A stretch of DNA of 64,000 nucleotides. It comes from Lewinellaceae bacterium. Lineage in GTDB: Bacteria; Bacteroidota; Bacteroidia; Chitinophagales; Saprospiraceae. The stretch is from positions 496,001 through 560,000 of the forward strand of contig JACJXZ010000005.1 in NCBI GenBank assembly GCA_020636375.1. The letters run 5' to 3'. The number at the start of each line of letters is the position of its first letter. Position 1 is the first letter of the stretch. Of the stretch, positions 16,622-24,280 are shown one piece after another. Below the pieces are notes generated by a model that was given only the letters and a program-made list of their open reading frames with translations, was not told where the DNA came from and did no database searches. Made by a program: the position numbers and the translations under genes.

Positions 16622-18559
16622 ATGGCATACCCACTCCCGAAAAAGCGCCCCCCCTTCCGCTCCCCCCAGCAATATAACCTTCCATCCCCGCCCCCGCCTT
16701 GCCAACAATATAACCTTCCATCCCCGCCTCCATCTTACCAACAATATAACCATCCATCCCCGCCCCCGCCTTGCCAACAATATAACCATCCATCCCCGCC
16801 CCCATCTTGCCAACAATATAACCTTCCTAATGCCCCACACATTTACACTTTCACACTTTTACACTTTTACACATTCCTCTTCCTCCTCCTCCCCCTCCTC
16901 CTCCCCCCCCAAACCACTGCCCCCGACCCCGAACTGGCCCTCTACGAAAAGCGCCTCCTGCAGACCACGGACGGCCAGCTCCTCCCCTACCGCATCCTCT
17001 TCCCCGAAGGATACGAACGCGGCAAGCGCTACCCGCTGGTGCTCTTCCTGCACGCCGCCGGCGAACGGGGGCGCGACAACGAGGCCCAGCTCGCCCACGG
17101 CGCCCGCCTGTTCCTCGGCAAGAAAACCCGGAAGGACTATCCCGCCATCGTCGTCTTCCCCCAGTGCGCGCCCGACGAATACTGGACGCCCCTCAGCCCC
17201 GAAGGCAAAAACTGGAACTTCCCCTTCAACGCCACGCCCCAGCCCTCCCTGCAGCGGGTGATCGAGCTGCTCGCCGAGCTGGAAAAAAAGGAGGCCATCG
17301 ACAAACAAAGAATATACCTGATGGGCCTGTCGATGGGCGGCTTTGCCGCTTTCGAGCTGCTGGCCCGCTTCCCCAAACGCTTCGCCGCCGCCGTGTCCGT
17401 CGCCGGAGGCGGCAACCCGCTGCTGGCGCCCCTCTACGGCAGCAACGCCAACCTGTGGATTTTCCACGGCGCCCGCGACAACGTGGTGCCCCCGGCCTAC
17501 TCCCGCCAGATGAACGAGGCGCTGGCCCAGCTGGGCGCCAACGTGCGCTATACCGAATACCCGGAAGAAAAACACGAAAGCTGGAATGCAGCCTTTGCCG
17601 AGGAGGGCCTCCTGCCCTGGCTGTTCGCCAACCGCCTGTTCAGCAAGGGGCGCTACAAACGGGCCCTGTTCAGCAAGGTGCAGAAAGATACCTACCCGTA
17701 CAGCGATAAAAACGGCGTGGTGCTCGAACTGGACGTCTACCGCCCGCAGGGCGACGCCGCCCGCAACCGGGCCGCCCTGCTCTACGTCCACGGCGGCGGC
17801 TTCTCCGGCGGGCGGCGCGACGAACCCGTCCACGTGCAGTTTGCCGAAAAGCTGGCCCGCATGGGCTTCGTCGTCGCCTCCATGTCGTACCGCCTTACCA
17901 TGAAGGGGCAGTCCTTCAGCTGCGACCAGCCTGCCGCCAATAAGATCAAAACCTTTCAGGCTGCCGTGCAGGACATCCGCGAGGCCACCAACTACCTGCT
18001 CGACAACCGCGAAAAGCTGGGCATCGACCCCGACAAGCTGGTGCTGGCCGGCAGCAGCGCCGGCGCCGAAGCGGCCGTCCACGCCGTTTTCTGGCAGGAC
18101 AAAGACCTGCCGCCGGGCAGCCCCAAGCTGCCCGGCCGGTTCCGCTACGCCGGGCTGATCAGCCTGGCAGGCGCCATCGTCGACACCAGCCTCATCACCC
18201 CAACACGAGCAGTGCCTACCCTGCTCTTCCACGGCACCTGTGATCCCCTCATCCCCTACGCCAGCGCCTCCCACCACTTCTGCCAGCCCGGCGACCCCGG
18301 CTTCCTGCCGCTCCATGGGCCCTACTCCATCGCCCGGCGCCTGCGCAATATCGGCAGGCCCTTCTTCCTGGCCACTTCCTGCAACGGCCAGCACGAATGG
18401 AACAGCCTGCCCCTATCGGATTATACGGACGACATCCTCAGTTTCCTCAATGAGGATGTGCTGGGCGGGAAGTTCCGGCAGCTTCACCTGCGATATACCC
18501 AGGAAGGAAAGTGCGAAAAGGGGTTTGATACTGTGGAGTGCACGGGGGTCCGGCCGTGA
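16622..18559 (+). CDS. double alpha/beta-hydrolase (esterase-like), exported
   Basis: Two hydrolase domains in one chain. Domain 1 (about residues 105-345) has LVLFLHAAGERG, the nucleophile elbow GLSMGG, acid loop HGARDNVVPP and a histidine in EEKHESWNAAF. Domain 2 (about 350-625) has LLYVHGGGFSGGRRDEP (oxyanion HGGG), GSSAGAEAAVH, HGTCDPLIPY and NGQHEWNSLP. Both triads look complete, so esterase, lipase or feruloyl-esterase-like activity is likely. The annotated ATG puts an odd 12-residue repeat (QQYNLPSPPPPC type, five units) before a buried hydrophobic signal-like segment (HFYTFLFLLLPLLL). The true start is uncertain: the ATG at 16830 would be ideal but is out of frame by what one 8-bp repeat unit would correct. 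Confidence 0.78.
   Translation: MAYPLPKKRPPFRSPQQYNLPSPPPPCQQYNLPSPPPSYQQYNHPSPPPPCQQYNHPSPPPSCQQYNLPNAPHIYTFTLLHFYTFLFLLLPLLLPPQTTAPDPELALYEKRLLQTTDGQLLPYRILFPEGYERGKRYPLVLFLHAAGERGRDNEAQLAHGARLFLGKKTRKDYPAIVVFPQCAPDEYWTPLSPEGKNWNFPFNATPQPSLQRVIELLAELEKKEAIDKQRIYLMGLSMGGFAAFELLARFPKRFAAAVSVAGGGNPLLAPLYGSNANLWIFHGARDNVVPPAYSRQMNEALAQLGANVRYTEYPEEKHESWNAAFAEEGLLPWLFANRLFSKGRYKRALFSKVQKDTYPYSDKNGVVLELDVYRPQGDAARNRAALLYVHGGGFSGGRRDEPVHVQFAEKLARMGFVVASMSYRLTMKGQSFSCDQPAANKIKTFQAAVQDIREATNYLLDNREKLGIDPDKLVLAGSSAGAEAAVHAVFWQDKDLPPGSPKLPGRFRYAGLISLAGAIVDTSLITPTRAVPTLLFHGTCDPLIPYASASHHFCQPGDPGFLPLHGPYSIARRLRNIGRPFFLATSCNGQHEWNSLPLSDYTDDILSFLNEDVLGGKFRQLHLRYTQEGKCEKGFDTVECTGVRP
16670..16829 (+). repeat. 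36-bp tandem repeat
   Basis: Units begin caatataacc at 16670, 16706, 16742, 16778 and 16814 (period 36). Because 36 is a multiple of three, the frame is kept and reads as a 12-residue repeat rich in Pro, Ser, Gln and Tyr. The seed caatataacc is also the unit of the 8-bp arrays at 27.26 and 30.63 kb, so the array may be non-coding satellite DNA that happens to be open. Confidence 0.85.
16838..16873 (+). repeat. 8-bp repeats (tttacact) over the hydrolase signal region
   Basis: Four degenerate 8-bp units (tttacact, ttcacact, tttacact, tttacaca) lie between the out-of-frame ATG at 16830 and the hydrophobic LLLP segment. Loss of one unit would place that ATG in frame with both hydrolase domains. 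Confidence 0.65.
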
Positions 18560-18737
18560 AAGGCACCCCCCAGCTCCCCAAATCAAACATCCCAAATCCC
18601 ATACGCTGCCCTATCTTCCCCGGCTAACCTATGAGCTGGGATAAATGTGCGACGTTTGATTTTTGATGTGGCCATACTGCCGCCGAGCTGAGTTCTTCGC
18701 CGGCAGCCCGGTGAACTCACCCCCCGCTAAGCGGAAG

Positions 18738-18813
18738 CCAGGCGCCCCCTCTCTTGTGTTGCTTGCAATCAAAGGCAAGAGAGGGGGCAGGGCAACTTGC
18801 CCTGGAAGCCTGG
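18738..18813. terminator. nested hairpin between convergent genes
   Basis: Outer arms GCCAGGC and GCCTGGC, inner perfect arms GCCCCCTCTCTTG and CAAGAGAGGGGGC. It lies between the convergent hydrolase (ends 18559) and sulfoxide reductase (ends 18816) genes. It lacks a T-run, so it may be a repeat with a secondary terminator role. Confidence 0.5.
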
Positions 18814-18815
18814 CA

Positions 18816-19337
18816 TCATCCAAACACCTGCTCCATCAACCCCTCCAGATACCCCTGATCCACCTCATCAAACGACCCCTCCAGGGTGCTGTCCACATCG
18901 AAAACGGCGATGAGTTCGCCGGCAGGGTTGAAGACGGGCACGACAATCTCCGAGCGGGAGTTGGGGTCGCAGGCGATGTGCTCGGCGCCCGGCACCAGGG
19001 CATGGGTGTCGGGCACGATTTGTGTCTTCCGCTCCCGCGCCGCCTGCCCGCAGACGCCCCGCGAGAAGTCGATGTGCAGGCAGCCCAGCGTACCCTGGTA
19101 AGGGCCCACCGAGAGGCGCTCCGGGCCGCTCACCTGGTAGAAGCCCACCCAGTAATAATAGGGCAGGTAGGTCTTCAGCAGGCAGTTGATGGTGGCCATC
19201 TTCAGGATGAGATCCGGCTCTCCTTCCAGGTTGGCGGAAATGGCGGCCAGGGCCTGCTCGTAGGCGGCCCGCTTCTCCGCCGCACTCAGGTTGACGGAGG
19301 GCTTGATGAAGTAGGGCATGTCGGCGGTTGCGCTCAT
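18816..19337 (-). CDS. msrC: free methionine-(R)-sulfoxide reductase, GAF domain
   Basis: 173 residues, the usual size of fRMsr. It reduces free L-methionine-R-sulfoxide in the cytoplasm, a repair function against oxidative stress. Visible family signature: YYYWVGFYQV, GPYQGTLGCLHIDF, RGVCGQAARERKTQIVPD, EHIACDPNSRSEIVVPV and VFDVDS, with the three conserved cysteines (GC, VCG, ACD) of the active site all present. An array of 8-bp repeats (tgtgtaaa) lies 12 bp upstream of the ATG. Confidence 0.92.
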   Translation of the reverse strand: MSATADMPYFIKPSVNLSAAEKRAAYEQALAAISANLEGEPDLILKMATINCLLKTYLPYYYWVGFYQVSGPERLSVGPYQGTLGCLHIDFSRGVCGQAARERKTQIVPDTHALVPGAEHIACDPNSRSEIVVPVFNPAGELIAVFDVDSTLEGSFDEVDQGYLEGLMEQVFG

Positions 19338-19348
19338 GGTTGAATGAA

Positions 19349-19389
19349 TTGTGTAAATGTGTAAATGTGTAAACGTGTAAATGTGTAAG
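19349..19389. repeat. 8-bp tandem array (tgtgtaaa)x5
   Basis: Five near-perfect units occupy the region immediately upstream of the sulfoxide reductase start codon (19337, minus strand), where leader and promoter should be. Copy-number change here could alter promoter spacing. Confidence 0.8.
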
Positions 19390-19509
19390 GGTTCGTATGT
19401 GCGGCGCTCAGAGTGCCTTCTTTTACACTTTTATACCCTTCCACATTTACACAGCTCCCCCTTAGTGTATTTTCCACATTAATTCCTACCTCCTCCCGCG
19501 AAATAACCC

Positions 19510-19517
19510 TATTTTTG
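19510..19517 (+). promoter_or_regulatory. -7 box candidate (TATTTTTG) for the glucan phosphorylase
   Basis: TATTTTTG fits TAnnTTTG and lies 25 bp before the ATG at 19543. No clear TTTG is seen about 20 bp upstream, so this is weak. Confidence 0.35.
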
Positions 19518-19542
19518 CTCCCTGACCAAATTCTGTCATCTA

Positions 19543-22104
19543 ATGATTGGAGAAATGAGAGACAACCAGATAAAGTTGAAGCGTATCTTTATTGAATCCA
19601 AACTGCCCAAAGAGCTGGCCCCGCTCCACGAGCTGGCCAACAACCTGTGGTGGTCCTGGAATAAAGATGCCATCGAGCTGTTCCGGTCCATCGACCCGGG
19701 CAACTGGAAGCACAACAACTACAACCCTATAGCGGTTCTCGACAATATCAACGTGGACAAGGCCAACCGGCTGCTGGCCGACGAGGCCTTCATGGGCCGC
19801 CTCCGCTCGGTGGACAAGGCCTTCCGGGCCTACTTAAAGGAAAAGCCGGCGGCCGGCTCTCCCCAGATCGCCTATTTCAGCATGGAGTACGGGCTGCACA
19901 TCTCGCTGCGCCTCTACTCCGGCGGGCTGGGCGTACTGGCGGGCGACTACATCAAGGAGGCCAGCGACGACAACGCCAACCTGGCGGCTGTCGGGCTGCT
20001 TTACCGCTACGGCTATTTCCAGCAGGCCATCTCCCTGCACGGCGACCAGATCAACAACTTCCCGCCCCAGCAGTTCACCAAGCTGCCGCTGGCACCCGTA
20101 CGCGACGACAGCGGGGAGTGGCTCAAGGTGAGCGTCAGCCTCAAAGGGCAGACGGCCTACGCCAAGGTGTGGGTGCTCCAGGTGGGCCGCGTGCCCCTCT
20201 ACCTGCTCGATACCGACATCGACGAGAACAGCCCCGAAGACCGCAGCCTCACCCACCAGCTCTACGGGGGCGACAACGAACACCGCCTGCGGCAGGAAAT
20301 CCTGCTCGGCATCGGCGGCGTCCGCGCCCTCAAAGCGATGGGCATCGACGCCGATATATACCATTGCAATGAAGGACATGCTGCCTTCCTCAACGTCGAA
20401 AGGCTCCAGGACTACGTCCAGGAACAACAGCTATCGTTCAACGAAGCGCTGGAGGTGGTGCGCGCCACCAGCCTGTTCACCACCCATACGCCGGTGCCGG
20501 CCGGCCACGACTACTTCCACGAAGGGCTCCTCCGGCCTTACCTCCACAACTATGCCGACACCCTCGGCATCAGCTGGGAGCAGTTCGTCGCCCTCGGCAA
20601 GATCAACCCGGCCGACCACCACGAGCTGTTCTCCATGAGCCACCTGGCCATGCGGCTCTCCCAGGAGGTCAACGGCGTCAGCCGCCTCCACGGCGCCGTC
20701 TCCCAGAAGATGTTCAACGTCCTCTACCCGGGCTACAACCCCGAAGAGCTCCACATCGGCTACGTGACCAACTCCGTGCACTACCCGACCTGGATCGCCC
20801 ACGAATGGAATGAGCTGTACGCCAAAACCTTCGGCAAAGGCTTCCTCCGCGACCAGTCCAACAAGGAATACTGGCGCAAAATCCACAACGTCGGCGACGA
20901 AGAGATCATGGCCATCCGCCGCCTCCAGAAAAAGCGCCTGCTGGATTACATCAAGGCCACCCTCCAGGATGACCTCACCCGCCGGGGCGAAAACCCGCGC
21001 AACATCTTCGAAGTGATCAACGCCATTGAAGACGACGCGCTCATCCTCGGCTTCGCCCGCCGATTCGCTACCTACAAGCGGGCGCACCTCCTGTTCACCA
21101 ACCTGGAGCGCCTCTCCGAGATCGTCAACGAAGAAGGGCGGCCCGTCCTCTTCCTCTTTGCCGGCAAGGCCCACCCCGCCGACCAGGGCGGGCAGGACCT
21201 CATCAAGCACATCATCCACGTCTCCAAACGGCCGGAATTCATCGGCAGGGTCATCTTCCTGGAAAATTACAACATGGAAATGGCCAAGCTGCTGGTCCGC
21301 GGCGTCGACATCTGGCTCAATACCCCAACCCGGCCCAAGGAGGCCTCCGGCACCAGCGGCATGAAAGCCGCCCTCAACGGCGTGATGAACTTCAGCGTGC
21401 TCGACGGCTGGTGGGCCGAAGGCTACCGCCCCGACGCCGGATGGGCCCTGCCCCTGGAGCGCACCTACGACGACCAGAGCCTGCAGAACGAACTGGACGC
21501 CGAAACCATCTACAACATCCTCGAACACGAGATCATCCCCACCTACTTCGACCAAAACGAGCAGGGCGTTTCTCCTAAATGGGTTAGCTATATCAAGAAC
21601 ATCATCGCCGAAGTAGCGCCGGATTTTACCATGAAACGCATGCTCGACGATTACTACGAGCGGTTCTATAGCAAACTCTACGAGCGCGGCCGCGCCATGA
21701 AGGCCAAAAAATTTCGCCAGGCCAGCCAGATGGCTGCCTGGAAAGCCCACATCATGGAACGCTGGAACGAGATCGAAATGGTGGAGGCCGACATCTTCGA
21801 CACCGACAACTTCGCCTTGCCGGTCGGCAAGCCCTTTACCGCCACCATCAAGCTGCACCTCGACGGCATCGAGGCCGAACACGTGGGCGTCGAAGTGGCC
21901 TTCTTCAGGCGGCTGAACGAAGAGGAAGTCGAACTCCAGGTCCGAGAGGAACTGAAACTCAAAGGCGTCAGCAACAACATCGCCACCTACACCTGCCAGG
22001 TCGACCCCGAACTGGCCGGCGTCTTCGAATACGGCTTCCGGGTGTATCCCCGGCACAATTTGCTGGCGCATCGCCAGGACCTGGCGCTGGTGAAATGGCT
22101 GTAG
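19543..22104 (+). CDS. glgP: alpha-glucan (glycogen) phosphorylase
   Basis: 853 residues, matching the shorter bacterial/archaeal alpha-glucan phosphorylase type (TIGR02094). It releases glucose-1-phosphate from glycogen or maltodextrin. The N-terminal DUF3417 region is visible (ELAPLHELANNLWWSWNKDA), followed by YFSMEYGLHISLRLYSGGLG, ADIYHCNEGHAAF, TTHTPVPAGHDYF and the C-terminal glycosyltransferase-like half with FARRFATYKRAHLL. The pyridoxal-phosphate lysine lies in KEASGTSGMKAALNG. A second ATG (codon 5) is an alternative start. It stands alone in this window; no other glycogen genes are near. Confidence 0.93.
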   Translation: MIGEMRDNQIKLKRIFIESKLPKELAPLHELANNLWWSWNKDAIELFRSIDPGNWKHNNYNPIAVLDNINVDKANRLLADEAFMGRLRSVDKAFRAYLKEKPAAGSPQIAYFSMEYGLHISLRLYSGGLGVLAGDYIKEASDDNANLAAVGLLYRYGYFQQAISLHGDQINNFPPQQFTKLPLAPVRDDSGEWLKVSVSLKGQTAYAKVWVLQVGRVPLYLLDTDIDENSPEDRSLTHQLYGGDNEHRLRQEILLGIGGVRALKAMGIDADIYHCNEGHAAFLNVERLQDYVQEQQLSFNEALEVVRATSLFTTHTPVPAGHDYFHEGLLRPYLHNYADTLGISWEQFVALGKINPADHHELFSMSHLAMRLSQEVNGVSRLHGAVSQKMFNVLYPGYNPEELHIGYVTNSVHYPTWIAHEWNELYAKTFGKGFLRDQSNKEYWRKIHNVGDEEIMAIRRLQKKRLLDYIKATLQDDLTRRGENPRNIFEVINAIEDDALILGFARRFATYKRAHLLFTNLERLSEIVNEEGRPVLFLFAGKAHPADQGGQDLIKHIIHVSKRPEFIGRVIFLENYNMEMAKLLVRGVDIWLNTPTRPKEASGTSGMKAALNGVMNFSVLDGWWAEGYRPDAGWALPLERTYDDQSLQNELDAETIYNILEHEIIPTYFDQNEQGVSPKWVSYIKNIIAEVAPDFTMKRMLDDYYERFYSKLYERGRAMKAKKFRQASQMAAWKAHIMERWNEIEMVEADIFDTDNFALPVGKPFTATIKLHLDGIEAEHVGVEVAFFRRLNEEEVELQVREELKLKGVSNNIATYTCQVDPELAGVFEYGFRVYPRHNLLAHRQDLALVKWL

Positions 22105-22634
22105 CCCGGGCCGCAATCGTGCCGCGATCATCCCTGATCGCAGGGCCAGTACGTCAGAAATGAAGTCTGATTATTTGGCGTTCGATGCTCATTTGCTGTG
22201 AACTCCGGACTGCGAATACCAGCCAACGCTTCTCTTCGGCAGAAAAAACCGGCAGCCAGGACATTAACCTTGGTAATTGGGATGAATCAAACGAAGCGGC
22301 ACGAGGGCACGCCCGGCTGCCGGGAAAGTATGGGATGAAAGTTGACAGGGCTCCAAAAACTTACAGGTTTATACCCCGTCAAAAGAAAACGTTACATCCT
22401 CATCAAAAAAAGCTTGTCGAAGTCTCCAGACTTCGACAACAGCCTGACGTTTGCCAAAGTCTCCAGACTTCGACAACAGCCTGACGTTTGCCAAAGTCTC
22501 CAGACTTCGACAACAGCCTGACGTTTGCCGAAGTCTCCAGACTTCGATAACTTTACCCCCGCGCCTTCTCACGAGGCGTTTTTTGCACAAAAAATGTTCA
22601 CAATTCGTAACGCCAACTTAAATCAGGCTCATTA
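22105..22634. other. gene-free stretch before the sigma factor
   Basis: After the phosphorylase there is a short GCGATCAT..ATGATCGC-like hairpin, then unremarkable DNA, then the 37-bp tandem palindromes (22416-22552), then a GC-rich stem followed by six Ts (about 22561-22584) that could end a leftward or rightward transcript. I see no gene; the 99-codon open frame at 22185 has no family features. Confidence 0.55.
22416..22552. repeat. 37-bp tandem repeat carrying a 22-bp palindrome
   Basis: Four units at exact 37-bp period (core agtctccaga at 22421, 22458, 22495, 22532). Each has 10-bp arms around CC (GTCGAAGTCT / AGACTTCGAC; the first base pairs vary) and a constant 15-bp linker (cagcctgacgtttgc). 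Identical linkers rule out CRISPR spacers. It sits 80-220 bp upstream of the sigma factor gene; similar palindromes follow the anti-sigma gene. Confidence 0.88.
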
Positions 22635-23174
22635 ATGAGTAAATATCCGGATGACGACCGCAGGCTGCAACTCCTGGCCACCGACGACGGGAAGGCCTGG
22701 AAAGAACTATACGATGAACTGCGCAGCCCCTTTCGGCTCTTTTTCGTCAAATACGGCGCACTGGAACCGCCGGCTGCCCTGGAGCTGTACCAGGAAGCCA
22801 TGGTAGCCCTTCACCGGAACATCATTTCCGGCAGGCTGCAGGCTCCGCTGGCCAGCGCTTTGAAGACGTATCTCTTCGGGATCGGCAAAGTGCTGGTGAA
22901 GAAGAAAGGCGCAGGCGATAAAAACTGGGACGACGACATCCCGGAGGTGCCCGTGGCGCCGGAGGTGGAAAGCCGGGAAGAGCAAAAGGCCAAAGCCGAA
23001 CTGGCGCGGCGCCTGCTCGCCCAGGTGGACGGCCCCTGCCGCCAGGTCCTGGAGCTGGCCTACCTGCGCGGCTTCGTCATGGAGGCCATCGCCGAGGAGC
23101 TGGGCCTGCCTTCCGCCGGCGCCGCCCGCAAACGAAAACACGATTGCCTGAAAAAACTGCGTGAATTATTGTAA
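22635..23174 (+). CDS. ECF-type RNA polymerase sigma factor
   Basis: 179 residues. The N-terminal half has a sigma-2-like helical pattern (WKELYDELRSPFRLFFVKYG, ALELYQEAMVALHRNI) and the C-terminal half a sigma-4 helix-turn-helix (CRQVLELAYLRGFVMEAIAE, then ELGLPSAGAARKRKHDCLKK). It should direct core polymerase to a small regulon. The next gene, 35 bp downstream, encodes a membrane protein that looks like its antagonist. Together they converge on the TPR-CHAT gene, which is a plausible target or partner. Confidence 0.82.
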   Translation: MSKYPDDDRRLQLLATDDGKAWKELYDELRSPFRLFFVKYGALEPPAALELYQEAMVALHRNIISGRLQAPLASALKTYLFGIGKVLVKKKGAGDKNWDDDIPEVPVAPEVESREEQKAKAELARRLLAQVDGPCRQVLELAYLRGFVMEAIAEELGLPSAGAARKRKHDCLKKLRELL

Positions 23175-23209
23175 AGCACAACAAAATGACCCTTAAAAAA
23201 TAAAACGAA

Positions 23210-24139
23210 ATGCCGTCAGAATTCTACGATATCGATAGCCTGGAACGCTACCTCACCCGCCGGATGGCGGAAGAGGAACGCGCCGTGTTCGAGGGCCGCC
23301 TGCAGCAGGAAGAGGGCCTGCGCCGGGAACTGGCGGCCTACCGGCCCCTGCTCGAAAGCTTCCGTGCCCTGCGTGCCGAGGACTTTCGCCGGCAGATGCA
23401 ATCCTGGGAAGAACAATGGGTACAGGCCGGTACCGACGAAACCGAACTCATCGAATGGTACCTCGATGGCGAACTGCCCGGCCCGGCCCGCCGCCGGGTT
23501 GAACAACGCATGGCCGAAGACGAGGCCTTCGCCCGCGAAGTGGCCGCCTACCGGCAGTTGCGCGAGGGCTTCGACGCCGCCCGGACGGAAGATTTCCGCA
23601 CCAAACTGGAAGGATGGGAAAAGGACAGGCCCGCAAGGACGGCCCGCCTGTGGCCCCGGCTCGCCGCCGCCGCCGCCGTCCTCCTGCTCATCGGCCTGGG
23701 CTTCAACTGGTATGTGCAGGCGAACTTCTCAGCCGAAGCCATCGCCGAAGCTTACTACCAGCCGCCGCCCGGCGGCGCCACCATGGGCGAGGGCCCCGAT
23801 CGGCAGGAAGCCGTCAGCCAGCGCTTCGAGGCCGCAAACCGGCGGTTCAAAGAAGGGCAATACCCTGAAGCTTTCCGGGCATTCGACGCCCTGCTGGCCG
23901 AACTGCCCGCCGCCCCCATCGACGAACTGACCCGCACCTTCTACCGCGAAAACAGCGAGTGGAGCCGCCTGCTCGCCGCCCTTGGAATGGACGCAGGCCA
24001 AAGCCCGGCACAACCGCCTGCCTTCGGCCTCCGGGCGGAAGCCCGGCGCATCGCCGCTACCGAAGGGCACGAGTTTCAGGAACCGGCCCGGGCTTTGCTG
24101 CGCAAGCTGGATTCCCCCCTGTACCAATGGGCAAATTGA
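23210..24139 (+). CDS. anti-sigma-like single-pass membrane protein with internal duplication
   Basis: 309 residues. Two similar cytoplasmic units: about 6-67 (DSLERYLTRRMAEEERAVFE, then AYRPLLESFRALRAEDFRRQ) and 76-141 (ELIEWYLDGELPGPARRRVE, then AYRQLREGFDAARTEDFRTK). They resemble the helical anti-sigma fold (zf-HC2/ASD type) but contain no cysteines. A membrane segment (LAAAAAVLLLIGLGFNWYVQ, near 150-170) is followed by a periplasmic part with one TPR-like unit (FEAANRRFKEGQYPEAFRAF). Position after the sigma gene supports an anti-sigma role; that is inference. Confidence 0.7.
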   Translation: MPSEFYDIDSLERYLTRRMAEEERAVFEGRLQQEEGLRRELAAYRPLLESFRALRAEDFRRQMQSWEEQWVQAGTDETELIEWYLDGELPGPARRRVEQRMAEDEAFAREVAAYRQLREGFDAARTEDFRTKLEGWEKDRPARTARLWPRLAAAAAVLLLIGLGFNWYVQANFSAEAIAEAYYQPPPGGATMGEGPDRQEAVSQRFEAANRRFKEGQYPEAFRAFDALLAELPAAPIDELTRTFYRENSEWSRLLAALGMDAGQSPAQPPAFGLRAEARRIAATEGHEFQEPARALLRKLDSPLYQWAN

Positions 24140-24280
24140 CGCTCGTCGAACGCTTGTCGAAGTCTCCAGACTTCGACAAGGACTTCGACACGACAACAAC
24201 TAACTCACCAGATTTCGATGAACAGCTGTCGGTGCCGACTGCTCACTAACGCTCGTCGAAGCCTCCAGACTTCGACACAA
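24140..24280. repeat. palindromes of the AGTCTCCAGACT family at 24156 and 24255
   Basis: 24156-24177 is a perfect 22-bp palindrome identical to the first unit at 22416; 24255-24276 has one arm change (GCCTCC). The second copy lies inside the last 27 codons of the CHAT gene on the opposite strand, so the repeat has supplied that protein's C-terminus. Confidence 0.85.

Noticed and set aside
20431..22131. 566-codon open frame on the minus strand
   Set aside because: Antisense of the glucan phosphorylase; low complexity, no domain.
22185..22484. 99-codon open frame before the sigma gene
   Set aside because: Runs into the 37-bp repeats and shows no family resemblance.
22416..22552. CRISPR-like regular repeats
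   Set aside because: Only four units and the 15-bp spacers are identical, so it is a 37-bp tandem repeat.
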